From the NCBI GenBank assembly GCA_934202215.1, contig CAKPXR010000002.1, positions 1 to 62,411 on the forward strand: a DNA stretch of 62,411 nucleotides, written 5' to 3'. The notes below the pieces were generated by a model. That model did not search any database. It had not been told where the DNA came from and was given only the letters and a program-made list of their open reading frames with translations. Positions 54,008-62,302 of the stretch are shown one piece after another. A program made the position numbers and the translations under genes. Every line of letters starts with the position of its first letter. Position 1 is the stretch's first letter. The DNA is from an uncultured Veillonella sp. GTDB taxonomy: Bacteria; Bacillota; Negativicutes; Veillonellales; Veillonellaceae.

Positions 54008-54062
54008 AATGAAAGTAAGTGGTAAGTGCTTTTTAAGAACTACTTGCTTTCATTTTATTTAT
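54005..54062 (+). terminator. Terminator of the MFS gene
   Basis: Stem AAAATGAAAG-AAGT/ACTT-CTTTCATTTT with one unpaired base on each side and a long loop, followed by ATTTATA. Confidence 0.7.
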
Positions 54063-54072
54063 AAGTTATAAT
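54044..54072 (+). promoter_or_regulatory. Promoter of rpsF-ssb-rpsR
   Basis: TTGCTT (54044-54049), 17-bp spacer, TATAAT (54067-54072). The -35 lies inside the 3' arm of the preceding terminator. Confidence 0.6.
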
Positions 54073-54094
54073 AGTAAGGCTTATTGATGGTAAG

Positions 54095-54143
54095 CACTTC
54101 CTACCCCTATGTGTCGATAGGGGCATTAGTCCGAAAGAGGAGG
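54095..54143 (+). promoter_or_regulatory. rpsF leader hairpin, possible S6:S18 autoregulatory element
   Basis: CCCCTAT (54104-54110) pairs with ATAGGGG (54117-54123), followed by CATTAGTCCGAAAGAGGAGG. Many bacteria carry an S6:S18-binding structure in this position; I cannot match all consensus bases, so this is tentative. Confidence 0.4.
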
Positions 54144-54152
54144 TGATTTTGT

Positions 54153-54437
54153 ATGAACAAATACGAAGTCATGTTTATTGTGAAACCAGCTGAAGAGGAA
54201 GCAACTAACGCTGTTATTGAAAAAGTAGAAGCTTTAATTGCTCGTGTAGGCGGCACAGTAGAAAAGGTAGATCGTTGGGGCAAGCGTCGTCTTGCTTACG
54301 CTGTGAAGAAATTCACTGACGGTTTTTACGTATTGATTAACTTTGAAGCAGCACCTGCTGAAATCAAAGAAATCGATCGTGTATTGAAAATCAACGATGA
54401 AGTCCTAAGACATCTAATTGTTAAACACGAAGCATAA
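54153..54437 (+). CDS. rpsF: 30S ribosomal protein S6
   Basis: 94 residues, MNKYEVMFIVKPAEEE at the start, DRWGKRRLAYAVKKFTDGFYV in the middle and INDEVLRHLIVKHEA at the end, all standard for S6. The strong ribosome site GAGGAGGTGA precedes ATG 54153. First gene of the classic rpsF-ssb-rpsR operon; S6 and S18 bind next to each other on the 30S platform. Confidence 0.98.
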   Translation: MNKYEVMFIVKPAEEEATNAVIEKVEALIARVGGTVEKVDRWGKRRLAYAVKKFTDGFYVLINFEAAPAEIKEIDRVLKINDEVLRHLIVKHEA

Positions 54438-54456
54438 TTAAAGCCTGGAGGAAAAC

Positions 54457-54855
54457 ATGAACTCTGTACAAATTCTAGGTAATTTAGCTCGTGATCCTGA
54501 AGTACGCTATACCAAAACTGGTCGTGCGGTAGCAACTTTCACAGTAGCTGCCACAAACACCTATATTGATTCCACAACAAATGAGACGAAAGAACAAACT
54601 GCTTTCATCAATTGTGTTGCTTGGGGTAAACTTGGTGAAGCGGCAGGCAATCTTCGTAAAGGCAGTCGTTGCTTTGTAGAAGGTCGTTTGCAAACTCGTT
54701 CTTACGAGACTCAGGACGGTCAAAAACGGTACGTTACTGAAGTAGTAGCGAACTTTGTGGGCCAATCCCTTGATATGAATACTAATTCTTTCGAAGGTGG
54801 GTCCAATTTTGATAGTTTCAGTACAGGCGGCGATGACGAAAACATCCCGTTCTAG
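54457..54855 (+). CDS. ssb: Single-stranded DNA-binding protein
   Basis: 132 residues, OB-fold: MNSVQILGNLARDPEVRYT, AFINCVAWGKLGEAAGNLRKGSR and VEGRLQTRSYETQDGQK. The acidic C-terminal tail ends DDENIPF, the partner-binding tip of bacterial SSB. The tail linker is short (about 25 residues). Between rpsF and rpsR as usual; ribosome site CTGGAGG. Confidence 0.97.
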   Translation: MNSVQILGNLARDPEVRYTKTGRAVATFTVAATNTYIDSTTNETKEQTAFINCVAWGKLGEAAGNLRKGSRCFVEGRLQTRSYETQDGQKRYVTEVVANFVGQSLDMNTNSFEGGSNFDSFSTGGDDENIPF

Positions 54856-54894
54856 TGTCAGGGACTCCTACTAATTCGAAAAGGAGGATTCGCA

Positions 54895-55125
54895 ATGAGA
54901 AGAGATAGAGGCAGAAAGCCAAGAAGAAAAGTATGCGTTTTCTGTGCAGACCATATCGATCAAATCGACTATAAAGACGTTGCTAAACTTCGTCGTTTCA
55001 CGACTGAACGCGGCAAAATCTTACCTCGTCGTATTTCCGGTACTTGCGCAAAACATCAACGCAAATTGACTACATCTATCAAACGTGCACGTGCAATTGC
55101 TTTATTGCCATTCACTGCTGAATAA
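54895..55125 (+). CDS. rpsR: 30S ribosomal protein S18
   Basis: 76 residues. Landmarks: [43 protein letters not shown] and [16 protein letters not shown]. Two cysteines near the N-terminus (CVFC) plus Cys-x-x-His in TCAKH keep the zinc-binding pattern, so this is a C+ type S18. Start follows AAAAGGAGG. Confidence 0.98.
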   Translation: MRRDRGRKPRRKVCVFCADHIDQIDYKDVAKLRRFTTERGKILPRRISGTCAKHQRKLTTSIKRARAIALLPFTAE

Positions 55126-55134
55126 TTGATGAAT

Positions 55135-55172
55135 CAAGGCGGTATAACCATTTGGTTGTACTGCCTTTTTGC
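55135..55172 (+). terminator. Terminator of rpsF-ssb-rpsR
   Basis: Stem AAGGCGGTATAACCA with TGGTTGTACTGCCTT (two mismatches), followed by TTT. Confidence 0.75.
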
Positions 55173-55175
55173 TAT

Positions 55176-55213
55176 ACAAAAAGAGGAGCTATCCATTGGA
55201 TAGTTCCTCTTTG
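55176..55213 (-). terminator. Terminator of the MerR gene
   Basis: A 15-bp stem with one G-U type pair (AAAGAGGAGCTATCC/GGATAGTTCCTCTTT); on the minus strand it is followed by TTTTTG. It abuts the MerR stop codon. Confidence 0.85.
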
Positions 55214-55711
55214 TTATACAGCTCTATATTTTTTAGGTGCTTCACCTTTTTCAGTGGCTTTTTTATCAGAGCGCCATTTGCGTTCGAAATATTTATGATA
55301 CTCTACAGGAACATCATCAGGTGTTAAGCTTTCATAAAAACTAGTAGTTCCCTTTGCCTGAGCTTGTTCATAAAACCATGTTTTAAATTCTAGCATGGAC
55401 AAGCGTGTTTGTAGGTGTTCGATTTCTACTAATACGCGATCTCGTTGATTTCTGATAATAGATAATCTTTCATTAATGCGACTATCACCTTCGACGCAGT
55501 AGTCGATAAAATGTTTGATTTCTTTTATAGGCATACCTGTATGCTTCATGCATTCGATCAATTCTAGCCAATCCATATCTGTGTCATGGAATACACGGAT
55601 ACCACCAGCAGAACGTTCTACGAAGGGTAATAGACCTTCTTTATCATAGTAACGCAATGTAGAAGGTGCCACATTTAGTTTTTTTGCGATTTCCCCAACA
55701 GTATATGTCAT
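55214..55711 (-). CDS. MerR-family transcriptional regulator
   Basis: About 165 residues from ATG 55711 (AGAGGTT upstream). The N-terminal winged helix is MTYTVGEIAKKLNVAPSTLRYYDKEGLLPF, followed by RVFHDTDMDWLELIECMKHTGMPIKEIK and a long coiled-coil dimerisation helix (about residues 80-120). The C-terminal part has no metal-binding cysteine cluster, so an organic or redox signal is likelier than a metal. It diverges from the DXS-like gene, whose promoter has the 19-bp spacer and central dyad expected of a MerR target. It should activate that gene by DNA untwisting. Confidence 0.9.
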   Translation of the reverse strand: MTYTVGEIAKKLNVAPSTLRYYDKEGLLPFVERSAGGIRVFHDTDMDWLELIECMKHTGMPIKEIKHFIDYCVEGDSRINERLSIIRNQRDRVLVEIEHLQTRLSMLEFKTWFYEQAQAKGTTSFYESLTPDDVPVEYHKYFERKWRSDKKATEKGEAPKKYRAV

Positions 55712-55772
55712 GGAACCTCTTAATATATATGTCATTTATAGATGGATATAAAAATTGTAAATGTAAGGTGTA

Positions 55773-55803
55773 TTGACTTAAACCTAACTTTAAGTTTTAT
55801 ACT
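55773..55803 (+). promoter_or_regulatory. MerR-type promoter with 19-bp spacer and operator dyad
   Basis: TTGACT (55773-55778), spacer of exactly 19 bp, TATACT (55798-55803). Inside the spacer is a perfect 7-6-7 inverted repeat ACTTAAA-CCTAAC-TTTAAGT (55776-55795). This is the classic architecture activated by MerR proteins. It points to the DXS-like gene at 55898. Confidence 0.85.
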
Positions 55804-55897
55804 TGTTTCATATTGGAAATACAGTATAGCACGGTTAGTAAGACAATACAAATTCCAGTATTATTTATAACTTATGACACCTAATGAAAGGAAAAAT

Positions 55898-57655
55898 ATG
55901 AACTTAATTGATATAAAATCTCCAGCCGATTTAAAAGGCTTATCTATTTCTGAATTAACAGATTTAACAGCACAAGCTCGTCAAGCACTTATGACAAAGG
56001 TCTCTGAGCACGGCGGCCATTTTGGTCCACCGATGGGCGTAGCAGAACTGATCATGGCCTTGCACTATGTATTTAACTCTCCTGTAGATAAGATTGTATA
56101 TGACGTATCTCATCAGTCCTATGTACATAAGATGGTTACCGGTCGTGCATTGGCGTTCTTAGATCATGATCATTATGATGATGTGACGGGCTATACAGAT
56201 CCTACTGAAAGTGAGCATGATTTCTTCAACATTGGTCATACATCCACATCTATCTCCTTAGCATCTGGCCTGGCTACTGCTCGAAATTTAAAGGGCGACT
56301 CTGAAAATATTATTGCTATTATTGGTGATGGTTCTTTATCTGGTGGGGAAGCCTTTGAAGGTCTAGATTATGCGGCCACATTAGATAGTAATATGATTAT
56401 TATCGTTAACGATAATGACCAATCCATTGCAGAAAACCATGGTGGTTTGTATCGTGGCCTTCGTGAATTACGCCAGACTAATGGTGAAAGCTCTAATAAT
56501 ATTTTTAAGGCCCTTGGTTTAGACTATCGTTTTGTAGCAAAGGGTAATGATTTAGAAACATTGATCAATGTATTCAAGGATGTAAAAGACATTGATCATC
56601 CAATCGTTTTACACATCGTTACTCAAAAGGGGAAGGGTTATGCCATTGCAGAGCAAAATAAAGAAGCCTTCCATTGGACAATGCCTTTTGATTTAGAAAC
56701 AGGTAAACTCAAAAAGGAATATCATGGTCCGACCTATGCTGGTACAATTGCGGACTATTTGATGGAACAAATTAAAGTAGATCCAACAGTGGTAGCTATT
56801 AATGCAGGGACACCAGGTGGCTTTGGCTTTAACGCTGAATGGCGTAACGAAGCTGGTAAACAATATATTGATGTAGGGATTGCAGAAGAACATGCTATTG
56901 CAATGAGTTCTGGTATCGCTAAAAATGGTGCTAAGCCAGTGTTCAGTGTAGATAGTACCTTCTTACAACGCGCTTATGACCAATTGGTTCAAGATCTTTG
57001 CGTCAATAATAACAGTGCAGTCATCATCAATCATATGGCATCTGTATATGGAATGAACGATGTCACGCATTTAGGGTTCTTTGATATACCTATGCTTACT
57101 AGCATTCCTAATTTAGTATACTTAGCACCTACTAATAATGAAGAATTGTTGGCTATGACTGAATATGCAGTGCATCAACACGAGTATCCTGTGGCTATTC
57201 GTGTTCCTGTAGGTGAATTTACATCTACTGGTGTAGCCGATACGACTGATTACAGCATTTTAAATAAATCTGAAGTGACTCGTCGTGGTGAACGCATTGC
57301 CTTATTAGGGCTTGGTAATTTCTATCATCTAGCTAATCAAGTGGCTGATGAATTGGCTAAAGACGGTATTCATGCAACCGTAGTTAATCCTAAATTTGCT
57401 TCTGGCCTTGATGAAGCATTACTGGAAGAGTTGAAAGCAAATCATTCTGTAGTATTTACTTTGGAAGATGGTGTAGTTGAAGGCGGTTGGGGCCAACGTG
57501 TCGCTAGTTTCTATGGCCCATCTGATGTGCGCGTTAAAAACTATGGTATTGCTAAAGAATTCTACGATCGTTATGATGCAAGTGAATTATTATATAAAAA
57601 TGGTGTATCCTTGAACCAAATTGTAGAGGATGCAAAACAACTGTTAGCCTTTTAA
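55898..57655 (+). CDS. 1-Deoxy-D-xylulose-5-phosphate synthase-like thiamine-PP enzyme
   Basis: About 585 residues from ATG 55898 (AAAGGAAAA upstream). Transketolase-type TPP enzyme closest in style to DXS: SEHGGHFGPPMGVAELIMAL, KIVYDVSHQSYVHKMVTGR, the TPP motif IIGDGSLSGGEAFEGLDYAA ending with Asn-containing IIVNDNDQSI, and the pyrimidine-domain Glu in DVGIAEEHAIAMSSG. Classical DXS usually reads GDGA(L/I)TGGMA(F/Y)EA, so this is a divergent paralogue. It uses TPP, whose salvage genes are also in this window. Whether it makes DXP or another acyloin is open. Its promoter is of the MerR type. Confidence 0.82.
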   Translation: MNLIDIKSPADLKGLSISELTDLTAQARQALMTKVSEHGGHFGPPMGVAELIMALHYVFNSPVDKIVYDVSHQSYVHKMVTGRALAFLDHDHYDDVTGYTDPTESEHDFFNIGHTSTSISLASGLATARNLKGDSENIIAIIGDGSLSGGEAFEGLDYAATLDSNMIIIVNDNDQSIAENHGGLYRGLRELRQTNGESSNNIFKALGLDYRFVAKGNDLETLINVFKDVKDIDHPIVLHIVTQKGKGYAIAEQNKEAFHWTMPFDLETGKLKKEYHGPTYAGTIADYLMEQIKVDPTVVAINAGTPGGFGFNAEWRNEAGKQYIDVGIAEEHAIAMSSGIAKNGAKPVFSVDSTFLQRAYDQLVQDLCVNNNSAVIINHMASVYGMNDVTHLGFFDIPMLTSIPNLVYLAPTNNEELLAMTEYAVHQHEYPVAIRVPVGEFTSTGVADTTDYSILNKSEVTRRGERIALLGLGNFYHLANQVADELAKDGIHATVVNPKFASGLDEALLEELKANHSVVFTLEDGVVEGGWGQRVASFYGPSDVRVKNYGIAKEFYDRYDASELLYKNGVSLNQIVEDAKQLLAF

Positions 57656-57687
57656 TTTTATAAAATTTTAATTAATTATTTTTTCAA

Positions 57688-57736
57688 ATAAAAGCAGTAA
57701 ACATCAATGGTTATTATATGTTTTCTGCTTTTTTTG
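57688..57736 (+). terminator. Terminator of the DXS-like gene
   Basis: Stem AAAGCAG-AAACAT/ATGTTT-CTGCTTT with one-base bulges, followed by a T-run. Confidence 0.75.
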
Positions 57737-57933
57737 ATGCCTTATAATTTATAAATATATAAAACTTGTTAAAAAAATATAGATTTTTTTCGAATAGGAC
57801 TATAAAAATTAGATGAAGTATTATATAATATTACCTACAGTATGTATTACAGTAGAACAAGTTTGTTGTTAATGTACAAAAAAATTATAGTATTATATAA
57901 GTAAGTATTAATGAAAAGGGAGATTGTAAGACG
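57737..57933 (+). other. AT-rich upstream region of the CMD-like gene
   Basis: Nothing beyond general promoter-like AT-rich sequence. TATAAT-like strings occur at about 57823 and 57893 but without a matching -35. Confidence 0.35.
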
Positions 57934-58617
57934 TTGAAAAAAGTATTAACCTTAACATTAGCCTTGGCCATCGTCGCCGGTGGCTATATGTTTGAGGCTA
58001 ATGGGGCGGGGGAACAGCCTTCTAAGCAAGCACCGTCCATATCTGAGATAAACATATATACGCCTAAAGAACTTAATGCACGTCAAAAAGACTTAGTTGA
58101 TATCGGTCGCTATACAGCATCCGGTGATCAAGGTGCATTGAAAAGTACAATCGCCTCTGCTATTGAGCGAGGTACGTTGACACCGCAAGAGGTGAGTATT
58201 GCGATTCGTCAACTTTACTCTGCTGCTGGTTTAAAGCAAATGAATGCAGCGTTAGCTACATTTGATCAATTACGTGAGGAGCGCCCTGAGTTTGGTGCTG
58301 ATTACGAAAAAATGGTTCCAAAGCAAACAGGACTTAGTGCTTTATTGGGGAATGGCACTAATGGGGCGGCTTTGGCTAAGGCTAAAAATGAGGATACAAA
58401 AGAAGCGGTTCAATACAATACATTCCGTATGAAGAAACCAAAACCGCAAAATCGTAATCGCTCTCGCCTTGGTAAATTGGACCGTGAATTGGTTGCTGCT
58501 GCAGCTTTAGGTACGCGTGTAGGTAAAAATAATCTATTCGCTGCGTCTGAAAAGAGTTTATCTGAGCTTGGCCTCAGCAAATATCAAATTGAAAATCTTG
58601 AAGCTTTGATTTTCTAA
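57934..58617 (+). CDS. Exported protein with two carboxymuconolactone-decarboxylase-like repeats lacking the usual cysteines
   Basis: 227 residues starting at TTG 57934 (GGGAG 11 bases upstream); no better start is visible. A signal peptide covers about residues 1-25 (LTLTLALAIVAGGYMFEANG). Residues about 45-115 look like a CMD/AhpD-type helical domain: LNARQKDLVDIGRYTASGDQ, TLTPQEVSIAIRQLYSAAGL. The CxxC of AhpD-like members is absent (LYSAAG instead). Near the C-terminus LDRELVAAAALGTRVGKNN and SLSELGLSKYQIENLEAL look like a second, shorter copy. Function unknown; it is unlikely to be a thiol peroxidase partner. Long 20-bp hairpin terminator follows. Confidence 0.65.
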   Translation: MKKVLTLTLALAIVAGGYMFEANGAGEQPSKQAPSISEINIYTPKELNARQKDLVDIGRYTASGDQGALKSTIASAIERGTLTPQEVSIAIRQLYSAAGLKQMNAALATFDQLREERPEFGADYEKMVPKQTGLSALLGNGTNGAALAKAKNEDTKEAVQYNTFRMKKPKPQNRNRSRLGKLDRELVAAAALGTRVGKNNLFAASEKSLSELGLSKYQIENLEALIF

Positions 58618-58618
58618 A

Positions 58619-58662
58619 CACATAAAAAGACCTACTTCTTGAGAAGTAGGTCTTTTTATGTG
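58619..58662. terminator. Strong bidirectional terminator
   Basis: A nearly perfect palindrome: ACATAAAAAGACCTACTTCT pairs with 58642-58661, only two bases between. A- and T-runs on both sides. Confidence 0.88.
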
Positions 58663-58782
58663 TTGGAGAAGGGAAATGTAATTGACGTTTAACTCCCCCT
58701 TTTCTATAATTAATAAGATAGGTATATAACCTGTAATAATAATTATAATTAATGAACATTAATATAGATGTAAGGAGAAAGT

Positions 58783-59442
58783 ATGCGCCTTCGTAGAAAA
58801 CCATGGATTGATGAAGCTATCCATGAATATGACTCTCATATCATTTTGTCTGGTCAAGAACAGTATAAGGGCAAATGGCGTGAGTTATTTGTACATCCTG
58901 AACGTCCATTATATATGGAACTTGGTACAGGGAAAGGTCGTTTTATTGCAGGCATGTCTGAAGCGTATCCAGATGCAAACTTTGTAGGTTTTGAAGTTCA
59001 AATAGGCGTAATTTATTATGCAGCACAAAAAATCTTTGAAGCCGAGCGAGATAATGCTAAAGTATCTCTTTTCGATATCGCTGGTATTGAAGAGGTTGTA
59101 ACACCTGGTGAAGTAGATCGTTTTTATATCAATTTTTGTGATCCATGGCCTAAAGCAAAACATGCAAAACGTCGTCTCACATATCATACTTTCTTGGACC
59201 GTTATGCTCGCCTTTTAAAAGATGGTGGTGAGGTTCACTTTAAAACTGATAATGAAGGTTTATTTATGTTCTCTCTTGAAGAATTTAAAGAATGTGGGTG
59301 GGAACTTAAAAATGTAACCTATGATTTACATAGTACAGATCTTCCAAATGTAAAAACTGAGTATGAAGAGAAATTTAGTGCTAAGGGACAACCTATTTTC
59401 CGCTTAGAAGCGATTAAGCCAAAAGTACAAAAGGAGGCTTAA
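58783..59442 (+). CDS. trmB: tRNA (guanine-N7-)-methyltransferase
   Basis: Methylates G46 of tRNA using SAM. 219 residues. Start RLRRKPWIDEAIHEYDSHI, SAM motif YMELGTGKGRFIAGM, ANFVGFEVQ, and the TrmB signature YINFCDPWPKAKHAKRRLTY, followed by FKTDNEGLF. ATG 58783 follows AAGGAG. The SEDS gene starts 1 base after its stop, so the two are translationally coupled. Confidence 0.96.
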   Translation: MRLRRKPWIDEAIHEYDSHIILSGQEQYKGKWRELFVHPERPLYMELGTGKGRFIAGMSEAYPDANFVGFEVQIGVIYYAAQKIFEAERDNAKVSLFDIAGIEEVVTPGEVDRFYINFCDPWPKAKHAKRRLTYHTFLDRYARLLKDGGEVHFKTDNEGLFMFSLEEFKECGWELKNVTYDLHSTDLPNVKTEYEEKFSAKGQPIFRLEAIKPKVQKEA

Positions 59443-59443
59443 T

Positions 59444-60787
59444 ATGGAAACACCGAATAAGGGGGATAGTCGGTGGGGCTCATTCTTTAAAAATGATTTA
59501 CAAGGTATGCTTTTACCTATATTGTTAATCACGATTATAGGTAGTGTGAATATCTTTAGTGCCACCTATATTAACTCTATTTATGAAAATACAGGACTTT
59601 TAGGGTACTTTACTAAACATATGGGGTTCCTATTGTTTTCCATGGCAATAGGTGTTGTTTTATATCGTTATGATTATAGACAATTGCAAAAATCACATAT
59701 GTTGCAACGCATAATGATTGCTACTCTAATCGGGATGATTCTAGTTCTCGTGGCCGGCTCTGTTATTAATGGCGCTCGCCGCTGGATTGTGATTGGTCCC
59801 GTATCGATACAGCCTTCAGAATTTGCTAAATTAGCCGCTATAATATGGACATCTGCTAAGCTGAGTACAATGAGAAAATGGGGAAAATCAAGGTATAATA
59901 ATCCATTAACGAATTTACAAGGTTATGTGAGTGAACGGGTAGGTTATATGTTGCCAATGTTAGTTTGGCCTATAATCTTTGCAGTCTTAACAATTTTGCA
60001 ACCTGATATGGGTACAACTGTTTTGATCTTTGGCTTTTCCTTTATACTTATTTATTTAGCGGGCTTTGATGGTAGATTCTTTGGTGGTGCCTTTGCTGTG
60101 GCTGGTGTTATAGGTTTTATTGCAGCTCGTATGTCGCCGTATCGCTGGGAACGGATTCAGTCGTGGTTTGATCCATGGCCTCATGCCCAAGATATGGGCT
60201 ATCAAACTGTACAAGGCCTTTTAGCTGTAGGATCTGGTGGATTCCTTGGCGAAGGCTTTATGCAAGGTACATCTAAGTACTTTTATTTACCAGAGGCACA
60301 TACAGACTTTGCATTTGCTGTGTGGGCTCAAGAAATGGGCTTTATTGGTGCGGTCTTTGTAGTTCTTTTAGTGGCGGCCTTCACATACTTTGGCTTCCGC
60401 ATTGCGAATCGATCCCGTGATGAATTTGGTAAATGGTTAGCTATGGGGATAACTTTGCTCATCAGTGGACAAGCATTATTTAACATTGCCATGGTTTGTG
60501 GGATTATGCCTGTAACAGGTGTACCTTTGCCATTTATTAGTTATGGTGGTTCCTCATTGTTAATGAACTTTATGGCTATAGGTTTGTTAGCTAGTGTTGG
60601 TCGGCGTAATGTAGAAGGTGTGAAACAAGTTGGTACTGCTGATGACTTGCCATCTTTGCGTGAAGAAACACAAAGCCGCTTCAAACCTAGGACCCTTAAA
60701 GATACTGATAAGACTGAAATGCCGGGGCCTTTTAGACCTGGAGTAGGGCGGAATCCTACAGGCAGGCGTCTTAAACCTAAAAATTGA
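59444..60787 (+). CDS. rodA: SEDS-family peptidoglycan polymerase (RodA/FtsW/SpoVE)
   Basis: 447 residues, about ten transmembrane helices. Glycosyltransferase of the SEDS family that polymerises lipid II with a class B PBP. Landmarks: NGARRWIVIGPVSIQPSEFAKL (catalytic-region Pro-Ser-Glu), LQPDMGTTVLIFGFSFI, PEAHTDFAFAVWAQEMGFIG and VPLPFISYGGSSLLMNFMAIG. A charged C-terminal tail of about 60 residues (RFKPRTLKDTDKTEMPGPF) is cytoplasmic. RodA versus FtsW cannot be settled without the rest of the genome; the order trmB-rodA and the ISYGGSS segment fit RodA. It is coupled to trmB. Confidence 0.9.
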   Translation: METPNKGDSRWGSFFKNDLQGMLLPILLITIIGSVNIFSATYINSIYENTGLLGYFTKHMGFLLFSMAIGVVLYRYDYRQLQKSHMLQRIMIATLIGMILVLVAGSVINGARRWIVIGPVSIQPSEFAKLAAIIWTSAKLSTMRKWGKSRYNNPLTNLQGYVSERVGYMLPMLVWPIIFAVLTILQPDMGTTVLIFGFSFILIYLAGFDGRFFGGAFAVAGVIGFIAARMSPYRWERIQSWFDPWPHAQDMGYQTVQGLLAVGSGGFLGEGFMQGTSKYFYLPEAHTDFAFAVWAQEMGFIGAVFVVLLVAAFTYFGFRIANRSRDEFGKWLAMGITLLISGQALFNIAMVCGIMPVTGVPLPFISYGGSSLLMNFMAIGLLASVGRRNVEGVKQVGTADDLPSLREETQSRFKPRTLKDTDKTEMPGPFRPGVGRNPTGRRLKPKN

Positions 60788-60830
60788 TGAGTATTCTTGT
60801 GTTTTATAAGAGTAGCATATATGTGTAAAT

Positions 60831-60864
60831 TCCAATGCCATATCTTAACAGGTATAGCATTGGA
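60831..60864 (+). promoter_or_regulatory. Leader hairpin of the uraA-like gene
   Basis: TCCAATGC/GCATTGGA plus three further pairs after one mismatch, loop TCTTAACAGG. No T-run follows, so it is not a terminator. Its role (regulator binding?) is unknown. Confidence 0.35.
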
Positions 60865-60896
60865 GGTTAGTGTTGTTATCGTGGTGAGAGGAAAAA

Positions 60897-62180
60897 ATGA
60901 AGGATTATATTGATATTTCAGAACGCCCATCATGGGGCCGTATGTTGCCACTTAGTTTCCAGCATTTGTTTGCTATGTTTGGTTCTACTGTATTAGTACC
61001 ATATTTGTTAAAAGTAGATCCTGCAACAGCTTTATTTATGAATGGTATTGGCACATTGTTATACCTATTCGTATGTAAAGGTAAAATCCCTGCATACCTC
61101 GGTTCTAGCTTTGCTTTCATTGCTCCTGTAGCTGGTGTATTATCTGCAGGTCTTGGATATGAGGCAGCTAAAGGTGCCTTCGTTGTATTTGGTTTATCCT
61201 TTGTGATTTTATCCGTTCTAGTTCGCTATATTGGTACTCGTTGGATTGATAAGTTATTCCCGCCGGCTGCCATGGGTGCTATCGTTGCTATTATCGGTTT
61301 AGAATTGGCTCCAGTAGCGATGAGTATGTCTGGTCTTATTGGTAATCAAGACTTGGGGATGAGTCACAGTCAAGCTGTATTTATCTCTATGTTTTCCTTA
61401 GTTGTTACTTTGCTTGGTACTGTTGTGTTCCGAGGCTTCTTAGCAGTAATCCCTGTTCTTATTGGCGTTGTTTCTGGTTACATATTATCTGCCTTTATGG
61501 GGGTTGTTGATTTCTCTGGCGTAGAGGCTGCACCTTGGTTCTCCTTACCACAGTTCTATGGTATGCCTGTATTTGATATCAATGCTATTATTATGATTAT
61601 GCCAGCACTTTTTGTAGTATTTGCTGAACATGTAGGTCACTTAGTTGTAACGAGCAATATCGTATCAAAAGACTTAATGAAAGAACCAGGTTTACAACGT
61701 TCTTTACTAGGTGATGGTCTTGCAAACATTCTTTCTGGTTTCTTTGGTGCTACACCAAATACGACATATGGTGAAAATATCGGTGTACTCGCTATCACTC
61801 GTTGCTTCAGTGTATGGGTTATCGGTGGTGCTGCAGTTCTTGCTATGATTATCTCTTTTGTAGGTAAAGTAGCGGCTCTTATTCATGCTATTCCAGTACC
61901 AGTTATGGGTGGTGTATCTATTCTTTTGTTTGGTATCATTGCAGCATCTGGTTTGCGTATGCTTGTAGAACGCAAAGTAGATTATACAAATCCTGTGAAC
62001 ATGATTTTAACATCCGTTATCCTCGTTGTAGGTCTTAGCGGTGCGGAACTTGCTGTAGGTCCTGTTGTATTGAAAGGTATGGGCCTTGCTACTGTAGTAG
62101 GCATGGCAATGAGTATTATCTTATTAATCCTTCAAAAAACAGGCGTTGGTAATGACCAATTGAAAAATACTGAAGTATAA
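60897..62180 (+). CDS. uraA: Uracil permease-type NCS2 transporter
   Basis: 427 residues, about 14 hydrophobic segments. UraA-type landmarks: PLSFQHLFAMFGSTVLVPYL (helix 1 with the FQH motif), PAYLGSSFAFIAPV, the substrate Glu in VFAEHVGHLVVTSNIV and GDGLANILSGFFGATPNTTYGENIGV. Proton-coupled uptake of uracil is typical; xanthine cannot be excluded since NCS2 includes both, and a purine hydroxylase is encoded in this window, but the TTYGENIG segment favours uracil. ATG 60897 follows GAGAGGAAAA. Monocistronic with a terminator at 62253-62302. Confidence 0.93.
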   Translation: MKDYIDISERPSWGRMLPLSFQHLFAMFGSTVLVPYLLKVDPATALFMNGIGTLLYLFVCKGKIPAYLGSSFAFIAPVAGVLSAGLGYEAAKGAFVVFGLSFVILSVLVRYIGTRWIDKLFPPAAMGAIVAIIGLELAPVAMSMSGLIGNQDLGMSHSQAVFISMFSLVVTLLGTVVFRGFLAVIPVLIGVVSGYILSAFMGVVDFSGVEAAPWFSLPQFYGMPVFDINAIIMIMPALFVVFAEHVGHLVVTSNIVSKDLMKEPGLQRSLLGDGLANILSGFFGATPNTTYGENIGVLAITRCFSVWVIGGAAVLAMIISFVGKVAALIHAIPVPVMGGVSILLFGIIAASGLRMLVERKVDYTNPVNMILTSVILVVGLSGAELAVGPVVLKGMGLATVVGMAMSIILLILQKTGVGNDQLKNTEV

Positions 62181-62252
62181 TTCAAGTTGCTAGTGAGGCT
62201 ACCATATAAATCGTTGCGTTTATAAGCCCAATTTGTTTTTTACTCCTTATAA

Positions 62253-62302
62253 TAAACGACTACTAGATCAGATGTATATCTGTGAAAGTAGTCGTTTTTA
62301 GT
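62253..62302 (+). terminator. Terminator of the uraA-like gene
   Basis: Stem AACGACTAC/GTAGTCGTT with an inner TCAGAT/ATCTG pairing, followed by TTTTAG. The remaining 109 bases to the window edge show no gene. Confidence 0.8.
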
